A DNA stretch of 64,000 nt from Cavia porcellus. Lineage: Eukaryota; Chordata; Mammalia; Rodentia; Caviidae. Within the stretch, counting starts at the first letter, position 1. Every line of letters begins with the position of its first letter. The position numbers and the translations under genes were made by a program. The stretch is taken from the NCBI RefSeq assembly GCF_034190915.1, contig NW_026947492.1, positions 19,125,501-19,189,500 on the forward strand, read 5' to 3'. The notes under the pieces were generated by a model. That model worked only from the letters and a program-made list of their open reading frames with translations. It did not search any database and had not been told where the DNA came from. Positions 14,301 through 24,229 of the stretch are shown piece by piece.

Positions 14301-17300
14301 TCTGAGAGGCCAGGGTCATCCTGCAGGGGAAACCTGGGATCCAGAACAGGACAGTCTCAAAGTGCTGCAGACTCACCGCAGCCCTAGCCAACCCTGCACC
14401 TGGCTGCCCCTCTGAGGAGGTGGTTGGGCTAGGGGAGTGCCCTATAGGATTCCTTCTGGCTGTGGCACTCGGGATGTTTGCTGAGTACCAATGCTTGCAT
14501 CTGAGTGGATGTTTATATTTTCCACAGCTCATTTTGATGCCAAGGAGGCTGGAGACCTGTCTACGCTCTTTGATGTTGGTGGCATCATAGGTGAGGCCCT
14601 GACCTGCTCTGCAGGAGGCTGCCTTCCCTGCTTCTCTGTAGGCATGCAGAAAGAACAGGCCCAGCAGGCCACAGGCTCCAGAGAAGAAAGCTGTCTTGAG
14701 TGTTTTCTCATTTCTGCTCCTGCCCTGTCTAAGAAAGAGGCCTTTGTGTTTGGCTCCCTACAGGGATGAGCACAGGGAAGAAGAAGCTCTGTTGGTTCTC
14801 AGTGGCAGGCCCAGGCCAGGGCTGGGCAGCAGGCATGGGGTGGTGTGGTCCTGTCTGGGGCCGTGTGTGAGTGGGTGTCTGTTGCAGGTGGCATCCTGGC
14901 AGGGCTCATCTCAGACTACATCAATGGCAGGGCCACCACTTGCTGCGTCATGCTGATCTTGGCTGCCCCGGTGGTACGTATGATCTCACGGGTGAAGCAG
15001 GGATCTGTGAGCAGGTGACAGCCCCTGACAGTGTGCCCTTCTCTGCATCTGTGCACACAGCTGTCCTGTGTGCACTTCTGTGCATCTGTCAGGGGGAGGA
15101 CAGTCCACAGAACAGCAGGGAAGCCCTCGAAAGAGACCAAGACTTGAGTGTTGGAACAGGGGTTGGTGACTTTGTCCTTGGTGGAGAACAGGAAGACCAG
15201 CTGCTAAACTTCTTGACCAGAGGAAGGGAAAGAGCTTAGACATGAGAGAAGACTTTCTGGGAACAGGGCAACAACATATGACCACGATTTAGACTTCCAT
15301 CCCTGAGACACTTAAAGACTGAGAGGTCTGGGTGTAAGAGGAAAGAGGAGTGAGGCGACACAGGGTTCCAGAGCAGGACAGGGTTGTGCTAAACTTAGGG
15401 CTTCCACCAAGCCGGGGTGGGGCTGAGACGCAACCTCCCCCTCCTCCTTCTCTCACAGATGTTTCTGTACAATTCTGTTGGCCAGAACGGGATCACCAGC
15501 TCCATAGGTAAGAAGACAAGTCCTGCAGGTCCACAGGAAAGACGTCACCTTGGGAACCCTATGCCATGGACACGGGGGCATCAGAGAGGGGGGCTGGGAG
15601 GGCAGCAGCCTGGAGAGTCACCTGCTCTGAGGCTGTGGGTGGCCCTCTTCTCTAACTGTGCCATCTCTGCTGCACCCCCCAGTGATGCTGATTATCTGTG
15701 GGGCGCTGGTCAATGGCCCGTACGCGCTCATTACCACAGCAGTCTCCGCTGACCTGGTAAGTGACCCATCCCTGAGGGCCCAGGCGCTGCTGTGGGGGTC
15801 TCCTGAGTGCCTCTGAATCCCCACTCTTTCCCCTTTCCTGTCCTGCAGGGATGAGGTCCTCAAAGTCCTTCAAAACTCACCACGAGCCCCTCTTTCCTCT
15901 CCACCTCAAGCCTAGTTTCTACCTTCCCTGAGTCAACCTTCCCTTGTCCTGCGGGTGCTGTTGCTCATCTGGGGACCCCACTCTGCTCTCTCCCCAGGGA
16001 ACTCACCAGAGCCTGAGGGGTAATGCCAAGGCCCTCTCCACCGTCACAGCTATCATCGATGGCACTGGCTCCATAGGTCTGCTGGTGACTTCGGCTTCAG
16101 GGCCCAGCAGCTGAACCCGGGGCTCACTTGGCCAGACCCTTTGGGATGCTGTTCTCTGGGGGGCAGGGAAGTGGGTGCCATGACCCAGGTGGCCTTGAGG
16201 GTCCATGGGTGGAGGACTGTGAGAGGAAGAGAAAATAGAAACAAAGCTTTGGTCAGGTGGAGCCCTTACTCTCCGATGGAAGGAAAGGAACTGAACCCTC
16301 ACTGTGGGGCATTTATTTATACATTTTAGCAACTTAAGGTCACATGACACCCTGTTGTCCTAGCAACCTATTGGGATTGTCATGGGGCTGGGCTGAAGCA
16401 GCTTCATGGTTGGGGGGCACTCTTTGTTCTTGGGACTGGCCACACCCCAGCCTTGTGTAGTCAGTTTCCAGCTTCAAGAGCTCCCAACAAGTGGGGACCC
16501 CCACTCATTCAGTTGTGCTTCATACAGGTGCGGCCCTGGGGCCCCTGCTGGCAGGGCTCATCTCCCCCACAGGCTGGAACAACGTCTTCTACATGCTCAT
16601 CGCTGCTGACATCCTGGCCTGCTTGGTAAGGGCTCTTGGGGTGCACATAAGGGTACTGGGGGTGTTCTGTCTCGCTACACTGAAATGGAGGTCCAAAGCA
16701 CCAAGTCTTCTGGGACAACAAGAACAGCTGCCTTTTTCCCAGAACCACATTGCTTCCCAGGGTGACCCCTACCCTGGAAGTGTACAACCCCCGCTCCAGA
16801 AGCCCTGTGCTGAGACTCAGAGCGCCCTCCCTTCCCCTCTGCCTTGGACTCCCCACAGCTCCTCTGCCGCTTGGTGTACAAGGAGATCCTGGCCTGGAAG
16901 GCGGCCCTGAGCAGAGTCCCAGGGTGAGTCCGCCAACAGCTAAGCCCTGTCTCCCCCAACCTCGCTTCCTTTGGGAACCCACCCAGGGCTCAGTCACTTT
17001 CCACCTGCTTGGGCCTGGAGGACTCCGAGCCAGCCCTCCCAGTGGGCACGGTGGACCCATCCCATCCCAACCCTGCTAACCTGTCCTCTGTTGTCCATGT
17101 GTCTCCTTAGCTCTAGTCTGGCCCTAACCCACCCGTGATAGTATTTTCAAGTCCCATGACTCTTGTGAGTATTTTCTTCAAGTCTGTGACGAATATGCCA
17201 TTCAAATATGGGCTGTATGCAAATCCTCTCTCCTTGGCTTGATTTTTTTTCCAACTTTCTCTTTTTTCTTGGGAGCCAGGTCCAGAGGTGCAATCTGAGC

Positions 17301-19005
17301 AGAGCATAGTACTTGGGAAGTGTTTCTCAAGGGGTCTGAGCAGCGTCTCCCCGAGGGACGTGGTAGGGCTTTGGTCATACCCTTAGGGCAGAGGGACCAG
17401 AGCGGGGAAGCCTTTTCCCGCTGAACTCATGCTGAGCTGCAGGTGCCACCTGAAGTTCAGAAACCGTGTGCACCTGACCCCTCTGCCCAGGGTACGCAGA
17501 GAAAAGCACCTACCAATCAGAGCCTCTAAAGCAAAATTGGAAGGCGGTGTCTGTGGCTGGCCGGGTGAGCTGTCTGCCTGGTGTTCTTTGGTGGTTGCTT
17601 CGGCAGTGTGCTGGCCAGAGGCTGAGCTGCTCGCTGGTGCTGGTGGTTGGGTGACTCTCTCTGCGGCCTTTCTGACTCCCCTGAGCAGAGTCTTTTACCT
17701 ACGAGGAGCTGGGACCTGGATGGGCGGTGAATGCGAGAAGAGCCCTCTGGCACAGTGGTGGCGAACCTATGTCACGTGTGTCACAGTGGGCTGTTGGTGT
17801 CCCTGAAAGTGCTAAAGGGTGTGTCACAGTGGGCTGTTGGTGTCCCTGAAAGTGCTAAAGGGTTCGCCACCACTGCCCTGGGGTCATGGTGACTGGGTCA
17901 TATCCACGGAAGCACTCCGTTTTTATTTATTTATTTGGAGCTGGGAATCGAACTCATGATCTCACGCTTACCAGACAGGCACTGTGCCACTGAGCTAGAT
18001 CCCAGACCAGCATTCCACTTTAGGAGGGTATCAGGGGTCAAGGGAAAAACTGAAACCAGGAAGCCACAGTACAAGCAGGAAACTTATGGCGCCTGTCCTG
18101 CCTTGTTCTGTCCTGGAGGCGGGAACCAAAGAAATGGATGGCCTTTTTTTTTTTTTTTTTTTTTTTTTTTGTCTTTTTCGTTTTTAGCGGTACTGGGGAT
18201 CAAACTCACGACTGCCTGCTTGCAAGGCAGGCACTTATGCCACTGAGCTAAATCCCCAGCCCCCTTGTTTGCTTGTTTTAATGGTCCTAAGGGATCAGGC
18301 CCTTGCGTGTGCTAGGCAAGCACTCTATGCAAATACCCCCAGCCTGTGACTGCACAGCCTAGTTTATTTTCTTCCATTTGAGGGATTCTGGGGGTGAGGG
18401 GGTGAACACACAAAAAGAGGAGAGTATTTCGTGAGTCCTGCTCTCCGCCTGGCATGGAGCAAAGCCAAACCTTTAGATACCATAGCCCTGCTCCCAGCCT
18501 GCAGACTGGTGCTCTCCCTTCGAGGCGAGGGGCTGGTCCTGGTCCTGGGAGACAGACCTGTCGAACCCAGGTCTGGGGGCTTGCCTTCCCAGCCCTGTGG
18601 TGTTCCCAAGTTAGTCCTCCTCTATGGAAGGCCAGCAGGGGTGTGCAGGGCGGCACTGGGGTGGCTCCGGAGCCCAGTCCTGGCTTCTCCACTTTCAGCC
18701 CACGGGCCGTGCCCAGGTCCACTGCATCCTTGTGTGCAATGGGGGACGCTTATCCCTCAGTACACGACAGAGTTGACGGGGGCTGATGTGAGACGGAATA
18801 TGTGGAGTGGCTTTGTAAAGCTGCCGTAGGTAGCATCAACCTTTTAAAGATTTTTGTATTTTCGTGGTTCGTTGGTCCCTGCCCAAGGGGTAAAATGGAG
18901 CCCTAATTACAAGCAGCAGAGATGAAGGCAGAGTTTATTAAGTTGCATATCACTCTCTTTTCCACCTTCTCTCTCTCTTCTTCATGCAGCTATAAAGAAA
19001 TATGA
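8297..19005 (+). CDS. SLC37A2: SLC37A2, glucose-6-phosphate/phosphate antiporter (5' partial, 17 exons)
   Basis: SLC37A2 is a major-facilitator protein of the SLC37 sugar-phosphate exchanger family. The family member is reported as a phosphate-linked glucose-6-phosphate antiporter in the ER membrane, strong in macrophages. I joined 17 exons by eye: 8297-8378, 8759-8852, 8973-9051, 10343-10478, 10883-10959, 11622-11788, 12347-12384, 12582-12734, 13036-13126, 14528-14590, 14888-14973, 15459-15507, 15683-15756, 15998-16076, 16528-16625, 16859-16923 and 18990-19005. All introns are GT-AG and every phase fits. The joined frame is 481 complete residues with no stop until TGA at 19003-19005, ending GYKEI. 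Adding the roughly 20-residue human first exon gives 501. Hallmarks are YHMSRKP after helix 1, three N-glycosylation sequons in the first lumenal loop, a cytosolic loop rich in Glu/Pro/Asn between helices 6 and 7, and twelve predicted helices. Confident by family recall; SLC37A1 is the nearest alternative but its sequence and neighbours differ. Confidence 0.96.
8759..8852 (+). CDS. SLC37A2: SLC37A2 exon 3
   Basis: 94 bp, starting at SRLHQNCSEL. It encodes the first lumenal loop and carries three N-glycosylation sequons (NCS, NDT, NDT). It ends one base into an Asp codon before GTAAGA. Confidence 0.95.
8973..9051 (+). CDS. SLC37A2: SLC37A2 exon 4
   Basis: 79 bp. It completes Asp and encodes KDDYNVLLGAVDNAF and the start of helix 2 (LVAYAIGMFI). 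The donor is GTAAAG. Confidence 0.94.
10343..10478 (+). CDS. SLC37A2: SLC37A2 exon 5
   Basis: 136 bp. It encodes the SGIFGERLPLRYYLS loop, which matches the MFS signature area between helices 2 and 3, then helix 3 and the start of helix 4 (MLWYFVLIQ). The donor is GTAAGA. Confidence 0.95.
10883..10959 (+). CDS. SLC37A2: SLC37A2 exon 6
   Basis: 77 bp, phase 0 start. It encodes ICNGLVQTTGWPSVVACV then GNWFGKGK, the conserved substrate-pathway segment of helix 4 and the following loop. It ends two bases into a Lys codon. Confidence 0.95.
11622..11788 (+). CDS. SLC37A2: SLC37A2 exon 7
   Basis: 167 bp. It encodes RGFIMGIWNSHTSVGN, helix 5 (IIGSLIAGVWV) and helix 6 (LSFIVPGIITAAMGIFTFFF). The strong donor GTGAGT leaves one base of a Tyr codon; I recall His at this place in human. 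Confidence 0.95.
12347..12384 (+). CDS. SLC37A2: SLC37A2 exon 8
   Basis: A 38-bp micro-exon encoding PEDVDCSPPQHH at the start of the central cytosolic loop. The acceptor follows a TTTTCAG tract and the donor is GTGAGT. Confidence 0.93.
12582..12734 (+). CDS. SLC37A2: SLC37A2 exon 9
   Basis: 153 bp, a whole 51 codons. It encodes the variable cytosolic loop (GGPSENQDNPEDPGNSTYQ onward) and ends AAISFLGALKIP just before helix 7. This is the least conserved part of the family, so point differences from other mammals are expected. Confidence 0.93.
13036..13126 (+). CDS. SLC37A2: SLC37A2 exon 10
   Basis: 91 bp. It encodes helix 7 and its exit (GVIEFSLCLLFAKLVSYTF then LYWLPLYIFNV). One base of an Ala codon precedes GTGAGT. 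Confidence 0.95.
14528..14590 (+). CDS. SLC37A2: SLC37A2 exon 11
   Basis: 63 bp encoding HFDAKEAGDLSTLFDVGGII, the entry to helix 8. It ends one base into a Gly codon before GTGAGG. Confidence 0.95.
   Translation, partial: LILMPRRLETCLRSLMLVAS
14888..14973 (+). CDS. SLC37A2: SLC37A2 exon 12
   Basis: 86 bp encoding GGILAGLISDYINGRATTC then CVMLILAAPV. It covers the end of helix 8, the MFS-type DYxxGR loop and helix 9. The donor is GTACGT. Confidence 0.95.
15459..15507 (+). CDS. SLC37A2: SLC37A2 exon 13
   Basis: 49 bp encoding MFLYNSVGQNGITSSI, the loop between helices 9 and 10. The acceptor lies after a long pyrimidine tract. The donor is GTAAGA. Confidence 0.94.
15683..15756 (+). CDS. SLC37A2: SLC37A2 exon 14
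   Basis: 74 bp encoding VMLIICGALVNGPYALITT then AVSADL, helix 10 with the conserved NGPYALI motif. The donor is GTAAGT. Confidence 0.95.
15998..16076 (+). CDS. SLC37A2: SLC37A2 exon 15
   Basis: 79 bp encoding GTHQSLRGNAKALSTVTAI then IDGTGSI, the start of helix 11. Frame continuity needs the donor at 16077, which reads GTCTGC and is weak for a U1 site. A nearby GTGACT, eight bases on, would break the frame. Confidence 0.92.
16528..16625 (+). CDS. SLC37A2: SLC37A2 exon 16
   Basis: 98 bp encoding GAALGPLLAGLISPTGWNN then VFYMLIAADILACL, the rest of helix 11 and most of helix 12. The donor is GTAAGG. Confidence 0.95.
16859..16923 (+). CDS. SLC37A2: SLC37A2 exon 17
   Basis: 65 bp encoding LLCRLVYKEILAWKAALSRV then P, the end of helix 12 and the cytosolic tail. 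It ends GG before GTGAGT. Both possible last exons (17111 and 18990) supply the base that completes Gly. Confidence 0.94.
17111..17138 (+). CDS. SLC37A2: SLC37A2 alternative last exon (candidate)
   Basis: Directly after CTCCTTAG at 17110, joining exon 17 to this acceptor reads G-SSLALTHP-stop (TGA 17136-17138). The total would be 505 residues, against 501 for the YKEI ending. Human SLC37A2 is, as I recall, annotated with two isoforms of 501 and 505 residues that differ only at the C terminus, so this is probably a real alternative end. I see no obvious nearby AATAAA, so the 3' limit of this exon is unknown. Confidence 0.7.
17753..17875. mobile_element. hAT-like miniature inverted-repeat element
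   Basis: 123 bp bounded by perfect 15-base terminal inverted repeats CAGTGGTGGCGAACC and GGTTCGCCACCACTG, the CAGNG...CNCTG ends typical of hAT transposons. The interior is two copies of a 43-bp unit (17776-17818 and 17819-17861). Flanking 8-mers (CTCTGGCA and CCCTGGGG) match at 5 of 8 places, so a target duplication is only weakly supported. Confidence 0.6.
17776..17861 (+). repeat. 43-bp tandem duplication
   Basis: Two identical 43-bp units make up most of the hAT-like element. Confidence 0.95.
17920..18004 (-). mobile_element. Older ID-type SINE
   Basis: Antisense diverged copy beginning with a TTTA-rich tract; the box B and box A complements are readable. Confidence 0.8.
18144..18263 (-). 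mobile_element. ID-type SINE
   Basis: Antisense near-consensus copy in the last SLC37A2 intron, with a long T tract and GTCTTTTTCG. It is followed directly by an older antisense ID-like unit at 18264-18343. Confidence 0.9.
18990..19005 (+). CDS. SLC37A2: SLC37A2 exon 18, coding part
   Basis: After a long CT tract and CATGCAG, the exon starts with C completing Gly, then codes YKEI and TGA. This is the ending of the shorter human isoform. The exon continues as the 3'UTR. Confidence 0.92.
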
Positions 19006-19389
19006 GGCCTCAGCTGGAAGTGAATCATGGATCTCCAAACAGCCCCCCATGAGAAGACAATAGAACTTTCCACTGAGGGGAGAAGCAAAGACTCCTGGTC
19101 TAACCTCAGCCAGCCCAGCCCAACCGCAGGGCTGCTCAGGGTGCTGAAGACTCCTGACAGGGACTGCCGTGCAAGAGCGGACAGAAGAGTCCGGGGCTGC
19201 CGGCAGGAGGGAAGGGATCAGTGCACAGGCGCAGACAGCGCAAAGGCTCTAGGGTCAGAGGTGCACCTCTCCGCCCCGCGTTAGATTTTAACCTCTGTAA
19301 TCAGCCCTGTTTCACAGGTAACTGACCTCTCTTTTTCCCTTTGCAGTGAGTTAGTCTTCTCTGTGTATCTCCCCAGGTTTGACCCTCTT

Positions 19390-19485
19390 CTTGTTTTTGT
19401 TTTGTTTTTTGGTACTGGGGATTGAACTCACAACCTCACGCTTGCCAGCCAGGTGCTTGTGCAACTGGGCTATATCCCTAGCCCT
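19390..19485 (-). mobile_element. Older ID-type SINE
   Basis: Antisense copy in the probable SLC37A2 3'UTR, with a (TTTTG)n-like tract in place of a pure T tract. Confidence 0.85.
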
Positions 19486-19601
19486 GACCTTTTTATAACT
19501 CCGCCTGTGGCTTTGGTTAAAACATTGTGACCATTCTTCCAGGGCTGAGATAGGGTGGGGTAAGAGGGCTGCCTGGGGCAGCACCGGATGTGAGGGGCTC
19601 G

Positions 19602-19615
19602 CCGCCCTCTGGTGC
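19602..19615 (-). promoter_or_regulatory. CTCF-like site, reverse
   Basis: CGCCCTCTGGTGC at 19603-19615 is the reverse complement of a good CTCF core. With the forward site 0.9 kb away it makes a divergent pair at the SLC37A2 3' end. Confidence 0.5.
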
Positions 19616-20489
19616 AGGCACCCACCTCGAGAGCCAGCCTTCCTTGTCCCATCCCGTCCTTAGCTCTGCTGATGTCCCAGGTACTGGTGAAATTAAGATC
19701 AGTGCTGTGGGGTCAGACAGACGTGAGCACAGCTGAAAACATCTGCGTGCATGACGCATTTTGAGATGAAATGCAGTGGTTCTGAGTGCCCTGTGGTGCC
19801 AGCGCTGCTGCAGGGATGAAGTGGACCATGGACAGAGGCCAAGGACTTACGCCCTGAGCACAGGTGCCAGGGTGACAAGACTGGCGGGAAATGAGAGACT
19901 GGTGCACCATGTTCTCATACACATTCCCTCTGCCCCGAGTCCTGGATTGTGACATGCCAGGCAGACTCCAGCATTTCCCCTGACCTCTTCAGCTGCCGGT
20001 CAGCACCGATCAATACAGATTTCCTTTGCCAACTGGGCCTGGGCTCATCTTTGACAGGGCACAGCAGCCGCAAGTGGGGTTCGCATGGGTGGCTGAGGCA
20101 ATATCCTGGGGCCACAAGTTTGGTGGGCTGGGGCTGGTGACGATCAGTGTGCTCTTGCCTCTGGTGACTCGTGGAGCCCTCGGGGTCGAGGGAGATCCGG
20201 CCCTGGCATGTATTAGGATACCACGTGGCAGGTGTGTGGGCTGAGGATGCCTTCCAAGCGGCGAAGTGGGTCTTATGCCATGTGGTGGTGACAACCCCAC
20301 AACCTCATGTGTTTGATGCTCACTTCCCTCTGGAAGTAGGAGTCCTCCAGCGACCTCTAGTCCTCAGCGCCCCCAGGCGCAGGAGCTGTGATGTGTGCCT
20401 TGGCGCTCAGCTTTCTCAAGTCCAGAAGAGCCATGACATCATCACTTAAGAAGGACCCACGTACGGATTAGCTGTGTTACTCCCCTGTG

Positions 20490-20504
20490 CCACTAGATGG
20501 CGAC
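20490..20504 (+). promoter_or_regulatory. CTCF-like site, forward
   Basis: CCACTAGATGGCGAC fits the CTCF core (CCASYAGRKGGCR) on the + strand. It lies just past SLC37A2 in the probable 3'UTR. A weaker reverse match is near 20350. Confidence 0.55.
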
Positions 20505-21129
20505 ACAACCCCGTGGTACAAACCCAGCGAGGCCTCTGCCGGAGCTGCTTTGGGAAGGGAGATGGGAGAGGTGCCCGTAGGCTAACTTTGTTCCGTGAAG
20601 GTCAGGGTAGGGAGGATGACTTTTTTGAAGCTTCTCTTCCTGGGCTTCAGCAGTTACTACCTGTACACCTGTTTCCTCATCCAAACCTCACAGCATGGCA
20701 GTGCAGGGAGCTAAGGATTAGGTTCACCGCCTGCCTGGAGGAGCAAGTCCCGTAGGAGGGGGGTGAGATGGGGAATGTGGAAATAGGTGTAAACCACCAA
20801 AGGAAAAGGGGAGCCAGTGGCTCAGGTCGAGAGCTCTGCCGTCCGTGGGTCCTGGGTGGCTGATCTGATGAGGCAGTGAGGGATGGGGGACGTGGGCACG
20901 AGGCCTGGCCCTGCCTGGGCAGTGACCAATGCCAGCAGAGATGAGGAAGGCCAGGGCCTGAGAGCCCGGGGTCAGCAGTGGGGGCTCCGGCTGGGGGCAG
21001 GAGCTGGAAACGCCAGAGGCTGGGATTCCTGTGCAGCCACTGCCCCTCCCGGGCTCCCTGCCCCTCAGCTGGGCACTGAGCGCTCACCGGGACCTGGTAC
21101 CTGCCTTCTCTCCCGGCCTCCGCACCCAC

Positions 21130-21260
21130 ACGGGGCTAATGCAAGAGCATTACGTTAATTAGTTATTCATTTAATTTAACTTCACATTTGGTCTCAATTA
21201 AGCTTAAAATGTTCTTCCTTATAGATGCTACAATAGCACTTGTAATTAAAAAGCAATAAC
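21130..21260. promoter_or_regulatory. AT-rich homeodomain-motif block
   Basis: A sharply AT-rich island inside G+C-rich sequence, with GTTAATTAGTTATTCATTTA and further TAAT/ATTA cores. It may be a conserved enhancer or a 3'UTR element. Confidence 0.3.
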
Positions 21261-22581
21261 TCTTTGCGTTTCTCCTTTAGAGATCCACCGGGAGGTGGAG
21301 GGGCACTGGGGGAGGAGGAGGCAAAAAGCAATGGAAAAGAATGGGAAGGAAGCTCTTGGTACAGCTTAGCACTCGAAGCCCTCAGTCAGACTGTGACTGG
21401 GAGGCAGGAACTCAGGCTGGCCGGGGGTCTGGGCTGGGGCGGGGAGAGCTGCTGGAGGAAGCTGCAGGGATTGGGTAAAGTCACAGATGCTGCACATACA
21501 GATGTGGGGACAGGAAGGTGGCCGGTGGGGAGCGGAAGGTGGGGCTGTCCGGCGTGTGTGTTCTGCGGTAGGTACAGCGTGCCGCTGCCCTATCCAAGAT
21601 ACCCACCACCAGCACCTTCCCATGGCAGCTGAGACTTGGCAGATTGATGAAGGATCTCGAGATGGCGAGGCTACCCTGGTTTGTCAGGGGGACCCAGGAG
21701 AACCACAGGTTCTTTATAAATCACAGAGGAAGGCAGCAGTGTCAGGCTGGAAGGTGCCACACTGCACCAGCCAGGGAATGAGGGATTTCTAAAGGCCGGG
21801 AGAGGCAGGGAAGCAGATTCTGCCCTCAAGTCTTTGAGACTCGTTAGTCTCATAAGACCCGTTTCTAATCTTTGCTGTCCAGAACTCCAGGATAAACTGG
21901 TGGTGTTCTAAATCACTATGGTGGTTCTGTGTTAGAACAGTGGTGGGAGGCTATCTATACACTCAGGGTAAACCTGGGAGACAGACAATGAAAAGACAGG
22001 ACAGCAGTGAAATCCCCAAAGCTTAAAAACACGTGGAGGGCACAGCCAGGTACCAGGCCAGCATGGCATCCTTGACCCCCTGCTGGAAGACTTGGGTCTG
22101 TTACGTAGCTGCTCAATTGTTTAGTGCTACCAGCAAGGGGAGGCCAAGGTCCAACAGAACAGAGACCTGCTGGAGAGGGTTCCAGCCGGTGAAGCTGTCT
22201 CTGAGGTCCCGCTTGTCTTTTAACTGCTTTGCTCCAGACTCTTAAAGCCCAATTCCCAAGATTCTGGATTTTCTACCAGACTCAGCTGCTTTTCTGTGGT
22301 GTTTTTGTCAAGCGGATTTGCACCGTATGGTCCTGGTCCCTTCTTGTCCTGTTTCCCTCTTACGTAGCACCGTAGTATGAGAGAGAACAGTGAACATGGA
22401 GCCAGCCTGCTCGACCGCAAACCCTGCCCGCTGTGTCCCCTCGCAAGGCCGTCTCGAGGCGCCCAGCTCCCCTGTGAAATGGGGACTCCAGGGGACCTGC
22501 TTGGTGGGGATGATGCTTGGGGACAGGAGTTACTGCTGACAGCCCACTTACAAAAATGTCTGGCACACGTTTGGAAAATAT

Positions 22582-22587
22582 AATAAA
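22582..22587 (+). terminator. Candidate polyadenylation signal of SLC37A2
   Basis: AATAAA, followed within about 30 bases by a TG-containing stretch. It is placed 3.6 kb after the SLC37A2 stop. Another AATAAA-like signal lies near 23107, so the assignment is tentative. Confidence 0.35.
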
Positions 22588-23647
22588 AATTGTGATTTCA
22601 ACATGCGAAGTGCACTTATTTCCAAGTTTTGGGATGGATCTAGTGATTAAGGATTGAACTCTATCAACTATAAAGTCCTTTCCGATCCTCAGTTTTTTAT
22701 GCTCCTATGAGGCTAATCAACACTTTTCGAGACTCTTTTCCATATGGTTCTGATTCCCACATCACACCTGGAAACTTGTTTCTATATAACTATCACCAAA
22801 TACTTAAAGGTTTAAGCTAAGGAGTTAAAATAAAATGTTACTTATCTGTTATATCACTGTTAATTAGAATTACTTAATGGAACTTTTTAAAACTTTTGGA
22901 TCTAAATTAGGGAAACGGGCAGGTATATTACCAAAAATGACCTGTAACCTAAGAAATGAGCTATCAGGGATCCATTTGGGAGGCTGGGCTACCGTCACAT
23001 TTTTGAGTGTCACTACCTCCTAGCTAGGAAGCTTTTAAAATGCCTTTTCCTCTTTTTCTGTTTCTGCTCTGTAAATTAATGACAGCAGGTTTCTTTTTAC
23101 ACTGAGAATAAAATAGAAATGCTTCAGCTGTAGCAGCAATGAAATAGAGTCAATAAAAAAAGTTTATGTCTTGTCAGAGCAAGAAACAGATCACTCTGTT
23201 AGAATAAAAACATGTTAGGGTAATGGGGATGCTTCCACCCTGAGATGAGCTAGGGAGACAGGCCAGATGAGCTGGTCCGGGGACTGGTCGAGCCAGCAGG
23301 GCCAATGTTCTTTTCTCCATCAGGCTCATGACACTTCTGTGTGTCATCGGTGTGCATCAGCCTGAGGCAGTCCCTGGTGCCTGAAGCCATATGGCACTTG
23401 GGATGTTTTTGTATCTTATACCCTGCATCAAAAAAGGGCAATATAAACGAGAAATTTAAGGAATTTATCATAGAAGTGCTTTGCTGGCTTGAGAAACTTT
23501 TAGAAGGCCTTGAGGTGGGAGGTGGTGTCCTCTAAATTAGTTTGTCAGGAGACAAGTTTGGAAGGCTCTGAAAGAAAAGCCTGGATTTACTCTCCCTCCC
23601 AAACTTCTAAGCAGTAAGGATTATCAGTCTCTGGATAGGGAACAGAG

Positions 23648-23810
23648 AGCTGGGTGTGGTGGTGCACACTTGTAACCCCTGCCTCAGGAGGGTGAGGCAG
23701 GAGGAGCACTTGCAAGTTCAAAACCATCCTGGGCTACAAAATGAATTCAAAGCCACCCTGAACTGCCTAGCAACACCCCCTTTCTCTCAAAAACACAAGG
23801 AAAAAAAAAG
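23648..23810 (+). mobile_element. B1-type (7SL-derived) SINE
   Basis: Starts AGCTGGGTGTGGTGGTGCAC, continues with the GAGGCAGGAGGA motif and ends in an A-rich tail. Confidence 0.88.
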
Positions 23811-24229
23811 ATTGCACAACCTACTGTGAGGCCACCTGATGACAAAATGGTTAAGGAAACACTATTTACTTAAGAGGAGGGCTTCAAGCCCTGTCTCTGG
23901 GACACAGTGATGTGGACACCCTGTGACCAAGTCTGGGAAATGCACACTGTGTTCTCAGCCCTCCAGTTCCGGGCCTAGTCCCATGAGGACTTTGTTCCAG
24001 GGTCACACACCATCACCTGAAGATGCAGAACAATATTTCATTTTGTCACAGCTAGTAATTACAGACCTGGGAGCCACAGAAGGCAGGCCTTCTTGAAATG
24101 CATTGAATGAAGTATGAAAGCCAAACTTGGCACACAAGTCTATCGTTCACATCAGGTTTAAAAGTCCACATTGTTAAGGACGGTAGTGTTGTCTGAGAAA
24201 GAATTTAGTTTTTCCAACTTAAAACACAT

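Larger units (their letters stand above)
8379..18989 (+). other. SLC37A2: SLC37A2 introns 2-17 (outside listed exons)
   Basis: Introns longer than 300 bp are 8379-8758, 9052-10342, 10479-10882, 10960-11621, 11789-12346, 12735-13035, 13127-14527, 14974-15458, 16077-16527 and 16924-18989. They are G+C-rich with few repeats: a decayed ID-like unit on the + strand at about 9660-9735, and SINEs and a hAT-like element in the last intron (listed separately). I see no independent gene inside them. The long open frames in this stretch, such as the antisense one across 12375-13073, are shadows of G+C-rich sequence. Confidence 0.85.
19006..22605 (+). other. SLC37A2: Probable SLC37A2 3'UTR
   Basis: After the stop there is no further splice or coding signal. 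The first good AATAAA on this strand with a suitable downstream region is at 22582-22587, which would make a 3.6-kb 3'UTR. The stretch holds an antisense ID SINE (19390-19485), CTCF-like motifs (19603, 20490) and an AT-rich homeodomain-motif block (21130-21260). The end is inferred, not shown; a shorter UTR is possible. Confidence 0.4.

Noticed and set aside
19703..22605. Extra genes in the SLC37A2 3'UTR region
   Set aside because: The open frames there are short and overlap on both strands, with no splice sites or domains.
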